This document shows, piece after piece, positions 32,761 through 41,722 of a DNA stretch of 64,000 nucleotides (the first letter of the stretch is position 1; every line of letters starts with the position of its first letter). Position numbers and translations under genes: made by a program. This DNA is from Bacillus_CJ salitolerans (lineage in GTDB: Bacteria > Bacillota > Bacilli > Bacillales > SA4): positions 41,513-105,512 of the forward strand of contig NZ_JBHUEM010000021.1 of NCBI RefSeq assembly GCF_042680805.1, written 5' to 3'. Below the pieces are notes generated by a model, which made no database searches, was not told the DNA's origin, and saw nothing but the letters and a program-made list of their open reading frames with translations.

Positions 32761-33938
32761 GAGACTGGACCAAACAAACCTTTAAACCAGAAAGTGCAAC
32801 TGTCTTACTCGTAATCGTTGTCTTCTTATCGATTCTGAATTACTTTATGCTATCACTTACATTGTCTATTATGCTAGTCAGCGTGATTGTAGTCTTTACG
32901 ATTGCCCACCTATATCATAAATACGTAACCCTTGATCTTGTGAATAAACGAAAGATTATTCGAGTATTCCCGGATGAAAGCGTTACTGTTCCCTTTAACA
33001 TAAGTGGGAAAAGTATCGTCGCTCTTTTTTATGGGAAACTATCATTTCGTCTAAGCAATACCGTCCGGTTAACGAATGCACAATTTGAAATTGAAAGAAA
33101 TGAAGATACGGAATACTATCTAGATGTTTCAAGTGGAAGAAAAGATCATCATCTTCATATTCAAGCTAAAAAACGTGGACGTGCTGTCATGAGACAAATT
33201 GAAATTCAAGTGTTTGATCCACTATTTATTGGGAATTCAAGCTTTCTGTTTAAGCCCTTTTACGGTACAGAAATTTTAATTCTTCCTAAAATGACGCCAG
33301 TGAAAGGAATAGAAAAGCTAGTAACTTATCAAGTTGGAAATCAACCAAATAGTCACTCTTACTTTCAAGATCCACTGCTCATATCTGGAATAAGAGGGTA
33401 TCAGCATACTGATTCGTTTCAACAAATTCACTGGAAGGCATCTGCAAGAACGGGTGAGCTTCAAACGAAAATACTTGAAAAAACGACCCATTTAAAATGG
33501 ACGATCCTCTTAAATGTCCTAGAAGATCAGGAGTATCACAGTTACTCATTGTCTTTTTCAAGAAATTTGGAAAACCATATTAGTCATATTGCGTATTTAC
33601 TTCAAATTGCTGAAAAGCAAGGAATATCCGTAGAGTTGTTTGTAAATATTTTAGCCAAAAATCATTTTCAGCTTCTTCATCTGGAAGAGGGGGCCGGGAA
33701 AGAACATGTGATAAGAGGATTAGAATTGCTTGCTAGAATCGACTATTCGAGCGCTACTTTAAAACCAGAAAGATTCTTGAAGAGAGTTGAATCAAAGCTT
33801 GCGGGATCATTCTGTGTCATCTTATGTGGGATTACAAAGCAGGAAGTGTTAAAAACAACCTCTGACAAGCGTATCCATACTCTGCCATACTATGAGCTAC
33901 AAGCTTCAGATGAAGGGGGGGCGCTCTTGCGATGCTAA
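32757..33938 (+). CDS. DUF58 membrane protein
   Basis: A 393-residue protein with two N-terminal membrane helices (about 16-55) and a long soluble domain. The DUF58 signature is DSFQQIHWKASARTGEL (about 216-232). Its GTG start overlaps the MoxR stop (GTGA), and its own 3' end overlaps the next gene by 7 bases. It is the standard partner of MoxR ATPases; the role of these operons in Bacillus is unresolved (envelope or export related). Confidence 0.9.
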   Translation: MRDWTKQTFKPESATVLLVIVVFLSILNYFMLSLTLSIMLVSVIVVFTIAHLYHKYVTLDLVNKRKIIRVFPDESVTVPFNISGKSIVALFYGKLSFRLSNTVRLTNAQFEIERNEDTEYYLDVSSGRKDHHLHIQAKKRGRAVMRQIEIQVFDPLFIGNSSFLFKPFYGTEILILPKMTPVKGIEKLVTYQVGNQPNSHSYFQDPLLISGIRGYQHTDSFQQIHWKASARTGELQTKILEKTTHLKWTILLNVLEDQEYHSYSLSFSRNLENHISHIAYLLQIAEKQGISVELFVNILAKNHFQLLHLEEGAGKEHVIRGLELLARIDYSSATLKPERFLKRVESKLAGSFCVILCGITKQEVLKTTSDKRIHTLPYYELQASDEGGALLRC

Positions 33939-35137
33939 CCAAACAGGATTGGATATTGTTTATTCTCTTTGGACTAACTAACATATTTGAAATCGTTTCG
34001 TTATTCTTACTAGCTGGAATTATCGTAGTCGATTTACAACCAATCCCTTTACTGTTCGTATATTTAGTACCGTTATTACTTGTTAGGTGGGTTCAACTTA
34101 AGCTTGGTGGAATACCGTATGCTTTTTACATGATGGTTCCATTGATACAAATGGTTGTTCTGTTTCTGTTAGGGTATGATTTCCTACCTATCTTACTTGT
34201 TGGTATTTTTGTAAGCTGGCGAATCATTGTACTATCAAGAGAGCCATACCTTGAAAATCAAGGAGTTTGGCTAGCTGTCGTGTTGTTATCAACGTTTCTC
34301 CTCCTACTTATTAATAGAGAATTTTTATTTCAATATGTAGGTTGGTTTGTTCTTCTAATTATTATTTACATTAGTATTCGAATTATAATTCACTTAAGGA
34401 AAAGTCAGTGGGTATTTGTACGAAGAAGCTATCAATATTTGTTTATCTATATTTTCGTTTCTTTCGTAGCGATCCTGATCTTATATCATAGTGGCTTATT
34501 TTTGATGAATACCTTCTTTCCGTTTATCTGGCAAGGCGTTGCGCTCTTGTTTAGTTATCCGTTAAGCTGGATTTTTTCATCTATTAGTCTAGAATATTCA
34601 GGCTATGATGATGTAGAAAAGGGACTAAAGAAGCTTCAACAAAAACCATTTGAACAAGCCCAGCAAAACCTGCAATCAAACATGGAGATGAATGTTATTT
34701 ACATCCTAGTAGCAGCTGTAGTCATCACGATTATCGTGGTGATGTATATAGCTCGTAAGCGATTATTAGGTAGTATACAAGATAACGCGAATGATATTCG
34801 TTTAGGCGATGATGAACATGGGGACAAAACCTCTCTATTTGCCCCTCTTAAAGATTTAAGAAAAGCTTTTTATAGTCGAGCTGGGAAAAATGAAGTTCGC
34901 GTTCATTTTCAAAAGCTTCAGGTATACTTAAAAAAACGTGAAAAAGGGCGTCTTGGATCAGAAACGGCTCTGGAATGGTTTGAGAGAATTGGCTTAACTG
35001 ATCGTGATTCGAAAAGGGTTCTCGAAATCTATCATATAGCGAGATATGGAACTCGCATATTATCAGATGAAGAGGTCCAGTTTCTTATTCAAAATATAAA
35101 AGAAATTAAACAAAAGTTTCCTAAAAAGAGATCATAA
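33932..35137 (+). CDS. Membrane protein with C-terminal DUF4129 domain
   Basis: A 401-residue protein with eight or more hydrophobic segments in the first 220 residues, one more near 255-270, and a cytoplasmic C-terminus of about 120 residues (HFQKLQVYLKKREKGRLGSE, then WFERIGLTD and HIARYGTRILSDEE) like the DUF4129 domain. In many MoxR-DUF58 operons the third gene encodes a transglutaminase-like protein ending in DUF4129; here the transglutaminase core is not seen, only membrane part plus DUF4129. It overlaps the DUF58 gene. Confidence 0.8.
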   Translation: MLTKQDWILFILFGLTNIFEIVSLFLLAGIIVVDLQPIPLLFVYLVPLLLVRWVQLKLGGIPYAFYMMVPLIQMVVLFLLGYDFLPILLVGIFVSWRIIVLSREPYLENQGVWLAVVLLSTFLLLLINREFLFQYVGWFVLLIIIYISIRIIIHLRKSQWVFVRRSYQYLFIYIFVSFVAILILYHSGLFLMNTFFPFIWQGVALLFSYPLSWIFSSISLEYSGYDDVEKGLKKLQQKPFEQAQQNLQSNMEMNVIYILVAAVVITIIVVMYIARKRLLGSIQDNANDIRLGDDEHGDKTSLFAPLKDLRKAFYSRAGKNEVRVHFQKLQVYLKKREKGRLGSETALEWFERIGLTDRDSKRVLEIYHIARYGTRILSDEEVQFLIQNIKEIKQKFPKKRS

Positions 35138-35300
35138 TGTTCTAGGATGAATCTCACGCGTGGACTTACCGTGATTTATAACAGGTAGTTTTGAAACGAG
35201 CAGTAAGAATCATATATATTTTTAGTGGAACGTTGTATAATCTTAGTGATGATGATATGAAAACTGTTGATGCATGTTACAACAGTAAGGGGGAACGACA

Positions 35301-36383
35301 ATGAAGGTAAAACTCGGCCTATTATATGGTGGAAAGTCTGCAGAGCATAAAGTGTCACTTCAAACAGCATTAGCCGTAACAAAGGCACTAGACTTAACAA
35401 AATTTGAAGTGCATCCAATATATATTACTGATAAAGGAGAATGGGTAAGAGGTCCCGAGCTTCTTGAGGCGGCAAAAGATGTGCAGTCACTAGAGCTTAA
35501 TGCAACTCAAGCCGTGTCACCCTTATCTTTGAATAAGGAATTATTTCCTACCACCACTGAGGCAGAAGATCAATCGATTGATGTTGTCTTTCCTTTACTT
35601 CATGGACCCAATGGTGAGGATGGAACGGTACAAGGAATGCTTGAATTGATGAACATCCCTTATGTAGGGAATGGTGTTCTTTCCTCAGCAGCAGGAATGG
35701 ATAAAGTAATTATGAAGAATTTATTTGCTCAAGCAGGACTCAAGCAGGCTAAGTATGTATCCTTTATCCGTAGTGAATGGGAGAAACAAAAGTCGGAATT
35801 ATATAACGCTATTGAAGAAACGTTAGGTTATCCTTGTTTTGTTAAGCCGGCAAATTTAGGCTCAAGTGTCGGTATAAGTAAGTGTGAAAACCGTCAAGAA
35901 TTAGAAGTAGCATGTGTGGAAGCCTTCCAATTTGACCGCAAAATCATCGTTGAAGAGGGCATTATTGGTCGTGAGATTGAGATTGGGGTTCTAGGTAATG
36001 ATGAACCGGAATGCTCGGTTGCAGGTGAAATTGTCCCGAAAAAAGCCTTCTATGACTATAAAGCGAAATATGAAGATGGAGATACAGCTCTCATTATTCC
36101 GGCTGATCTTACAAACGACCAATATGAGGAAATGAAAGAAATGGCGATCCGTGCGTTTAAGGCAATTGATGGAGCTGGCTTAGTGCGCGCAGACTTTTTC
36201 TTAACAAAGGAAGGCGATTTCTTAATTAATGAGGTCAATACAATGCCAGGCTTTACACCATTTAGTATGTTTCCATTATTGTGGGAGCACACAGGTGTTA
36301 CGTATCCTCAATTGATTGAAAAGCTTGTGAAATTGGCATTAGAAAGACACGAACAGAAGCAAAAAATCAAACATACATTTTAA
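35301..36383 (+). CDS. ddl: D-alanine--D-alanine ligase
   Basis: A 360-residue ATP-grasp enzyme joining two D-Ala for peptidoglycan precursors. Seen: the N-terminal GGKSAEHKVSLQTALAV, the substrate loop HGPNGEDGTVQGMLE, the ATP-grasp stretch KPANLGSSVGISK, and the metal site NEVNTMPGFTPFSMFP. The start ATG follows AAGGGGGAACGAC. It precedes murF, which uses its product, but a terminator-like hairpin lies between them. Confidence 0.97.
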   Translation: MKVKLGLLYGGKSAEHKVSLQTALAVTKALDLTKFEVHPIYITDKGEWVRGPELLEAAKDVQSLELNATQAVSPLSLNKELFPTTTEAEDQSIDVVFPLLHGPNGEDGTVQGMLELMNIPYVGNGVLSSAAGMDKVIMKNLFAQAGLKQAKYVSFIRSEWEKQKSELYNAIEETLGYPCFVKPANLGSSVGISKCENRQELEVACVEAFQFDRKIIVEEGIIGREIEIGVLGNDEPECSVAGEIVPKKAFYDYKAKYEDGDTALIIPADLTNDQYEEMKEMAIRAFKAIDGAGLVRADFFLTKEGDFLINEVNTMPGFTPFSMFPLLWEHTGVTYPQLIEKLVKLALERHEQKQKIKHTF

Positions 36384-36390
36384 CTAGCCT

Positions 36391-36419
36391 ACACCATTTG
36401 TAAAAATGGTGTTTCTTTT
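36391..36419 (+). terminator. Hairpin between ddl and murF
   Basis: ACACCATTT-gtaa-AAATGGTGT followed by TTCTTTT. It implies partial uncoupling of murF from ddl. Confidence 0.6.
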
Positions 36420-36454
36420 CGGGAGTTAATGCTTATTCAAGGAGGTTGTAAAAG

Positions 36455-37828
36455 ATGATCAGAAGAAGCCTATCTGAAATAAATGAGATGCTTGAAAGTG
36501 TAGAAATAGTTGGAGATAAATCCGTCCAAGTGAAGGGTGTATCGATAAATACTCGGGAAGATTTAAAAGGAAAGCTCTTCATTCCTTATAAAGGAGAAAG
36601 GTTTAATGGACATTCGTTTGTTCAGGAGGCTTTTGAAAAAGGTGCCGTGGCGAGTTTGTGGGCAAAGGATGAGCCCAATCCGCCCCAAAATGTTCCGTTA
36701 ATTATTGTAGAGGATACGCTTTCTGCCTTACAGCAGCTTGCAGAAAGCTACCGGGATGAGCTGAATGTAAAAGTCATTGGGGTTACGGGCAGCAATGGAA
36801 AAACAACGACAAAGGACATGGTGTTTTCTGTACTCTCTACTGTATATCGAGTTCAAAAAACAGAAGGTAATTATAATAACCATATCGGCCTTCCTCTTAC
36901 GCTTCTAAAAACAGAAGAAGAGACAGATATGCTTGTCCTGGAAATGGGGATGAGTAGTAGGGGAGAAATTGAATTCTTGTCTAAACTAGCAAAACCAGAT
37001 GTAACAATTATCACAAATATTGGTGAATCTCATCTGCAAGATCTTGGCTCAAGGGAAGAGATTGCCGAGGCAAAATTAGAAATTACAGCAGGTTTAAAAG
37101 ATGGAAGCTCCTTAATCTATTTTGGAGATGAACCACTTCTTCAGGAGCGGGTTGGACGTTATTCAACTATCAAACGTATTCCGTTTGGAGAAAGTGAAAC
37201 GAATGATTACTACCCTGTATTTGTTAAACAGGAGACGACAGGCACCTCTTTTACAACTAATAAAGTGACAAGGCCGTTCTATATCCCGGTCCTTGGAAAG
37301 CATAATGTTTTCAATGCCCTTGCAACAATTGCAGCGGCTCAGGAATTAGATGTACCATGGGAAGATATTATTAAGGGGCTGTCCCAATTAAAAGTTACAC
37401 AAATGCGTACGGAGTTAATTCAAGGGAAGCATGGCACAACCATCATTAATGATGCCTACAACGCAAGCCCGACTTCGATGAAAGCAGCTATTCAGTTATT
37501 ACAAGACTTAGAAGGATACAAAAGGAGAATTCTCGTATTAGGTGATATGCTTGAACTAGGTGAAAATGAGCGTGCGTTCCATGTTGAAACAGGCGCTACC
37601 ATAGACCCAGCAAGAGTCCACCTTGTTTATACGTATGGAGAGCTAGGTCAATATATTGCAGAAGGTGCAAAAAGCAAGTTAGCTAAAGACAAGGTAAAAT
37701 CCTTCCTAAATAAAGATGAATTAATGAATGACCTAGTCCAAGAAGTTAAAGAGAACGATGTTGTGTTAGTAAAGGCTTCTAGAGGCATGAAGCTAGAAGA
37801 AGTTGTCGAGCAATTGAAGGAAGATTAA
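36455..37828 (+). CDS. murF: UDP-MurNAc-tripeptide--D-Ala-D-Ala ligase
   Basis: A 457-residue Mur ligase that adds the D-Ala-D-Ala dipeptide to the UDP-MurNAc peptide, the last cytoplasmic step before lipid I. The ATP-binding loop GVTGSNGKTTTKD is near residue 109; further motifs are NNHIGLPLTLL, LEMGMSSRGEI and NDAYNASPTSMKAA. The start ATG follows CAAGGAGGTTGTAAAAG. It is next to ddl as in B. subtilis and ends at a strong terminator. Confidence 0.97.
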   Translation: MIRRSLSEINEMLESVEIVGDKSVQVKGVSINTREDLKGKLFIPYKGERFNGHSFVQEAFEKGAVASLWAKDEPNPPQNVPLIIVEDTLSALQQLAESYRDELNVKVIGVTGSNGKTTTKDMVFSVLSTVYRVQKTEGNYNNHIGLPLTLLKTEEETDMLVLEMGMSSRGEIEFLSKLAKPDVTIITNIGESHLQDLGSREEIAEAKLEITAGLKDGSSLIYFGDEPLLQERVGRYSTIKRIPFGESETNDYYPVFVKQETTGTSFTTNKVTRPFYIPVLGKHNVFNALATIAAAQELDVPWEDIIKGLSQLKVTQMRTELIQGKHGTTIINDAYNASPTSMKAAIQLLQDLEGYKRRILVLGDMLELGENERAFHVETGATIDPARVHLVYTYGELGQYIAEGAKSKLAKDKVKSFLNKDELMNDLVQEVKENDVVLVKASRGMKLEEVVEQLKED

Positions 37829-37844
37829 ACATTATAGATACACC

Positions 37845-37875
37845 ACACCTCTAACATTTGTTGGAGGTGTTTTTT
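37845..37875 (+). terminator. Terminator after murF
   Basis: ACACCTCTAAC-atttg-TTGGAGGTGT followed by TTTTTA. Confidence 0.85.
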
Positions 37876-38845
37876 ATTTTTTATAAAACGGACTTAGGAA
37901 AACGAAGTTCTTTGTTCTACCGGTAGAATGGAGATTCATTCCTTTAAGTAATTTGCACGCAAGTACTGTTGAAACCTGAAGAAATATAGCGGCCTCTCGG
38001 GTAGTGATAGTTGGAGAAACTAACAAGAAGTAATCCTGTATTGCCTGGATATGGGCTTGTTTAGATGTGAGTTTACAGGAGGGACAAAACCAATTTGCAT
38101 TGATACGTTTCATAGGTGCAGAGGAACATTGGGGGCATTGAACACCATTTAAGATTAAGTCGGGTGTTAGTTGGTAAAGCAATTCAATGTTTGTCTCCAA
38201 CGGTGTATGACTTTTTAGTAGTTGTTTGCAGAGCCTTTTCAATGATTTTTTATCAGTGGCGTTTGAATTTGTTTTATTTGCTAGTGTGTAGATATGCTCT
38301 GTTAAGCTCTCGAGATGAATTACCTGTTTGCGTAATTGGTGGATATTCGCCGTCTGATCAGCTTTTATTATTCCATTTGGATTGCTGATTACCACAACAG
38401 AATAAATGGGGAGTGAAATGTGATGATTGTTTAACCATTTCTGAAGCTGGAGTGTTTGTCTTTTCACTTGTGCAATCGGGTTCTTAAAACCTTCTTCTTG
38501 ATCGTTCAATGTACGGATTAGCTGGTTAAAGGAAGTGTGAAATAGAAGGGATCCCTTCATATTTTTGACTTCGATAATGAGAATAAAAGAGGGATGGATT
38601 AAGAGGGTATCGATTTGGAAGTAGTAGTCACCACACGGAAGCCTGAGGTCATATAAAATATAGAATTCATCTGAATCTAGGATACTTAAGTGGTAATCGA
38701 GTGCTTGTTCTCCGCGATAACCAGCCATTTGTTTGTTCCAATCCTCTTTAATTTCTGCTAATTTTGGGTGCCATGGTGGTAATCGTCGTTGAAGTGCCTC
38801 AGTGATTAACAATCTTATTGATTTCTCATGGTTTTTAATGATCAA
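37874..38845 (-). CDS. NERD domain protein with zinc ribbon
   Basis: A 323-residue protein. Residues about 36-150 carry the nuclease-related NERD domain (GEQALDYHLSIL, DTLLIHPSFILIIEVKNMKG with the Asp...Glu-x-Lys pattern of nuclease folds). Near 236-260 are two CxxC pairs (CPQCSSAPMK, WFCPSCKLTS), a zinc ribbon, and the end looks like a small helix-turn-helix (TTREAAIFLQVSTVLACKLL). The combination suggests DNA or RNA binding. It starts at TTG 38845 after TAGGAGGCGATTCG. Function is not established for Bacillus NERD proteins. Confidence 0.85.
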   Translation of the reverse strand: MIIKNHEKSIRLLITEALQRRLPPWHPKLAEIKEDWNKQMAGYRGEQALDYHLSILDSDEFYILYDLRLPCGDYYFQIDTLLIHPSFILIIEVKNMKGSLLFHTSFNQLIRTLNDQEEGFKNPIAQVKRQTLQLQKWLNNHHISLPIYSVVVISNPNGIIKADQTANIHQLRKQVIHLESLTEHIYTLANKTNSNATDKKSLKRLCKQLLKSHTPLETNIELLYQLTPDLILNGVQCPQCSSAPMKRINANWFCPSCKLTSKQAHIQAIQDYFLLVSPTITTREAAIFLQVSTVLACKLLKGMNLHSTGRTKNFVFLSPFYKK

Positions 38846-38933
38846 CGAATCGCCTCCTACATAGTTTGTGTTTATATTCTAGGTTAAATGGCAAATTCCT
38901 CCTGATTGCCGTTGGAGTTTTCCCGATGGAAAA

Positions 38934-39060
38934 GTGATTTCATCTATTTTTGGGGTTATTTCAACCAAACAAGGGATGATTTCATGTGTTTGTTTGGTTA
39001 TTTCAACCAAACAAAGAAAGATTTCAACCATTTTTCAACTCTTTTCAACTAATTGCCAAA
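38934..39060. repeat. 42-base tandem repeat
   Basis: GGTTATTTCAACCAAACAA occurs at 38954-38972 and again at 38996-39014, a period of 42 bases; degraded units continue to about 39060 (TTTCAACTCTTTTCAACTAA). Because 42 is a multiple of three, an apparent frame here encodes 14-residue units ending STKQ, but no ribosome site supports translation. Confidence 0.7.
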
Positions 39061-39142
39061 AAATAGCAACCTTCGGAATGACTGGTTATTTTTCTACACC
39101 AATAGCAAACACTACTAAAAAAGCGACTCGGGAGGGAGCTAA

Positions 39143-40975
39143 ATGTTTCAATCATATCGAATTGTGAAAAAAGGTGAAGAATATGAGTTGATCTTATTTA
39201 TTGATCAACAATCCACAGAATTTTCATCTGAATTTGGCAGTGAGTTTTTTATTGAGAGAAGTAAGGATTTAAAAGGAAGAGTCGAGGACTTTGTTAAGGA
39301 ACGGCTACCGCAATACAAAATTAACAGTGTAAAGGTTATGGTCGGTACTATGCTAGTCGCCACCTTGGCATTAACTTCTAATCCTGAAGCACCTGAGGCT
39401 GCAGTTCCTGATCCGTACATTAATATGTCGTATCTTTACTTTGGTAACACAAATATGTTTATTTCCCAAGTGGAAAGGACGAAAGGGAATCTAAACTATG
39501 TGGCACCAAGTTATTTTGATATAAGTACGACTGGTGATTTGATTTTAACGGACAAATTTAATCCGGTTTTTATAGAAGAGATGCATAAAAAAGGAATTAA
39601 AGTTACTCCTTTTTTAAGTAATCATTGGAGTAGAGAAATTGGAAGAGCGGGACTTGCAAATAGGGAAAAGCTGTCCACTCAAATTGCAGCAGCCATTGAA
39701 AAATATAATTTAGACGGTGTGAATGTCGACATTGAAAACGTAACAGATGCAGATCGTGCAGCTTATACGGATTTTGTGCGATTGCTAAGAGAGAAAGTTC
39801 CTGCCCATAAGCAAATTTCTGTTGCCGTAGCTGCTAATCCTAATGGTTGGACGAAGGGGTGGCATGGTTCATACGATTATAAAGAACTGGCCAAGTATTC
39901 TGATTACCTTATGATCATGTCTTATGATGAAAGCTATCCTGGTGGACCAGAAGGACCCATTGCGAGCTTACCATGGGTCGAGATGGGGATTCAATATGCA
40001 TTAGCCCAAGGAGTTCCAGGAGATAAGATCGTAATAGGACTCCCTTTTTTCGGAAGATATTGGATTGAAGGAGAAGCAAGAGGTGGTAACGGCCTTTCAC
40101 AAGAACGGATAGAACAACTTATAAATAAATATGAGAGTAAAGTTGTTTATGATAGCGTAATGGAATCACCGAAAGCGATTGTTACGATCAAACAAAGTGA
40201 TCCAGTTACAACTATCAATGGGGTACCGCTTAAACCAGGTGTTTATCATATTTGGTTTGAAAATGAACGATCGATTGAAAAGAAAGTTAGGCTTGTTAAA
40301 AAATACGGATTACGTGGGACTGGAAGCTGGGCTTTGGGGCAGGAAGATACAGACATTTGGAATGACTTTCAAACTTGGTTAGTTGGAAATGTACCAGTAG
40401 ATTCGATTGTTCCTGCGGCTACTACAGATTATGAAGGAAGCTGGGCAAAAGAGTTTATAGATACAGTAAGAATTAAAGGGTGGATGAAAGGTGTCACAGA
40501 AACAACCTTCAATCCAAATGGACAGCTGACGAGACAACAGGCTGCTCTTGTTTTAACTAGGATGTTACAGTTAGAAGAAATTGAAACTATACCGAAAAAT
40601 GGTTATTTTAGTGATGTCCACACAAAGGATGCGGAGGCTCAAAGAGCGATAGCAATTATGAAGCAGTATGGTTATTTTCAGGGTGATAGTGAAGGGAAGT
40701 TTCGGCCAGGTGATCCCATTACAAGAGAACAGATGGCTGTCGTTCTCCACCGTATCCTTGAAGATAAACAAGGGCATACAATTGAAAGCTCTCTCACTTC
40801 TCAGCCATTTAAGGATATATCTACAACTCGATATTCCTATAAGGCAACCGCTGATTTAAATGCACTTGGTATTCTTTCTGGTTATGATGATGGAACATTT
40901 CAACCGACTAAGCCTATTACAAGAGCACAAATGGCTAAATTGCTGGCACTCTCAGTTGATCAATTAATAAAGTGA
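39143..40975 (+). CDS. GH18 family hydrolase with three SLH domains
   Basis: A 610-residue protein. Residues 1-60 form a small N-terminal domain, then a short hydrophobic helix (about 64-78, VMVGTMLVATLALT). The GH18 barrel (about 95-415) has the catalytic motif DGVNVDIEN (DxxDxE-like, Glu about 199) and IMSYDES, as in YaaH-type N-acetylglucosaminidases/cortex-fragment hydrolases. The end carries three S-layer homology units with TRQQAALVLTRML, TREQMAVVLHRIL and TRAQMAKLLAL. It probably binds secondary wall polymer and cleaves wall or spore glycan. The helix is internal rather than at the N-terminus, so export could be unusual. The start ATG follows CGGGAGGGAGCTAA. Confidence 0.9.
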   Translation: MFQSYRIVKKGEEYELILFIDQQSTEFSSEFGSEFFIERSKDLKGRVEDFVKERLPQYKINSVKVMVGTMLVATLALTSNPEAPEAAVPDPYINMSYLYFGNTNMFISQVERTKGNLNYVAPSYFDISTTGDLILTDKFNPVFIEEMHKKGIKVTPFLSNHWSREIGRAGLANREKLSTQIAAAIEKYNLDGVNVDIENVTDADRAAYTDFVRLLREKVPAHKQISVAVAANPNGWTKGWHGSYDYKELAKYSDYLMIMSYDESYPGGPEGPIASLPWVEMGIQYALAQGVPGDKIVIGLPFFGRYWIEGEARGGNGLSQERIEQLINKYESKVVYDSVMESPKAIVTIKQSDPVTTINGVPLKPGVYHIWFENERSIEKKVRLVKKYGLRGTGSWALGQEDTDIWNDFQTWLVGNVPVDSIVPAATTDYEGSWAKEFIDTVRIKGWMKGVTETTFNPNGQLTRQQAALVLTRMLQLEEIETIPKNGYFSDVHTKDAEAQRAIAIMKQYGYFQGDSEGKFRPGDPITREQMAVVLHRILEDKQGHTIESSLTSQPFKDISTTRYSYKATADLNALGILSGYDDGTFQPTKPITRAQMAKLLALSVDQLIK

Positions 40976-41009
40976 TTCATCATTTGAAGGGTAAAAGGAG
41001 GCATTTATT

Positions 41010-41714
41010 TTGATTGGATGTCTTTGTATTCATGGTTTTACCGGTTCACCTTACGAAGTAGAGCCGTTGGTACATTATCTCCGAGAAACCACAGATTGGA
41101 AGGTAGTAGCACCAGCCCTACCAGGTCATGGTGATGAAAGTAATTTATTAGGTATCTCCTACAAGCTTTGGATTGAATTTGTGGAGGAAGAGTTAGAGGA
41201 ATTAGTTAATGAATGTGAGACCGTTTATGTTATTGGTTTCTCTATGGGAGGAATGCTAGCTGCTTACTTAGCAGCTCGTTATCCAATAAACAAGTTGATA
41301 TTACTTAGTGCATCGGCTTATTACGTGAATATGAAGCAGTTAATAGTGGATGTTACAGAAATGATAAGGGATGGGGTTAAAGGAAATTTAAAAGACAACA
41401 TTCTATATCAGCGGTATCGTAAAAAAGTAATAGCAACCCCATTAGCAGCGACAAAACAGTTTCGACTACTAGTAAGAACGGTTCGACCACTACTGAAAAA
41501 TATTCGAATTCCAACCTTAATCGTACAAGGAGAATGTGACGGTATTGTCCCCGTTAAAAGTGCCCATTATTTATTTGAACATATAGGATCAGAGGAAAAG
41601 AAACTTCTCTTCCTAAGCAGCTCCCCCCACCATGTTTGTCATGGTCCTGATTATAAACAATTAGAGAATGCAGTGACGCATTTCCTTCAAATAAAAGAAA
41701 AAAGCTCCTGTTAA
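41010..41714 (+). CDS. Carboxylesterase / alpha-beta hydrolase
   Basis: A 234-residue hydrolase like Geobacillus Est30. The oxyanion region is CIHGFTGSPYEV; the nucleophile Ser79 is in IGFSMGGMLAA; the acid Asp is in GECDGIVPVKS (about 176) and the His in SPHHVCHGPD (about 205). It cleaves short-chain esters; the cellular substrate is unknown. It starts at TTG after AAAAGGAGGCATTTATT. It converges with the DegV gene, with a shared hairpin over both stops. Confidence 0.88.
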   Translation: MIGCLCIHGFTGSPYEVEPLVHYLRETTDWKVVAPALPGHGDESNLLGISYKLWIEFVEEELEELVNECETVYVIGFSMGGMLAAYLAARYPINKLILLSASAYYVNMKQLIVDVTEMIRDGVKGNLKDNILYQRYRKKVIATPLAATKQFRLLVRTVRPLLKNIRIPTLIVQGECDGIVPVKSAHYLFEHIGSEEKKLLFLSSSPHHVCHGPDYKQLENAVTHFLQIKEKSSC

Positions 41715-41722
41715 AGGAGCTT
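41702..41722. terminator. Bidirectional hairpin between esterase and DegV genes
   Basis: AAGCTCC-tgttaaa-GGAGCTT, with A-rich sequence on one side and TAAATCTTTTT on the other. It overlaps the stop of the esterase gene. Confidence 0.65.

Noticed and set aside
38934..39167. An open frame of 77 codons over the 42-base repeat
   Set aside because: No Shine-Dalgarno, composition driven by the tandem repeat, and overlap with the start of the GH18 gene.
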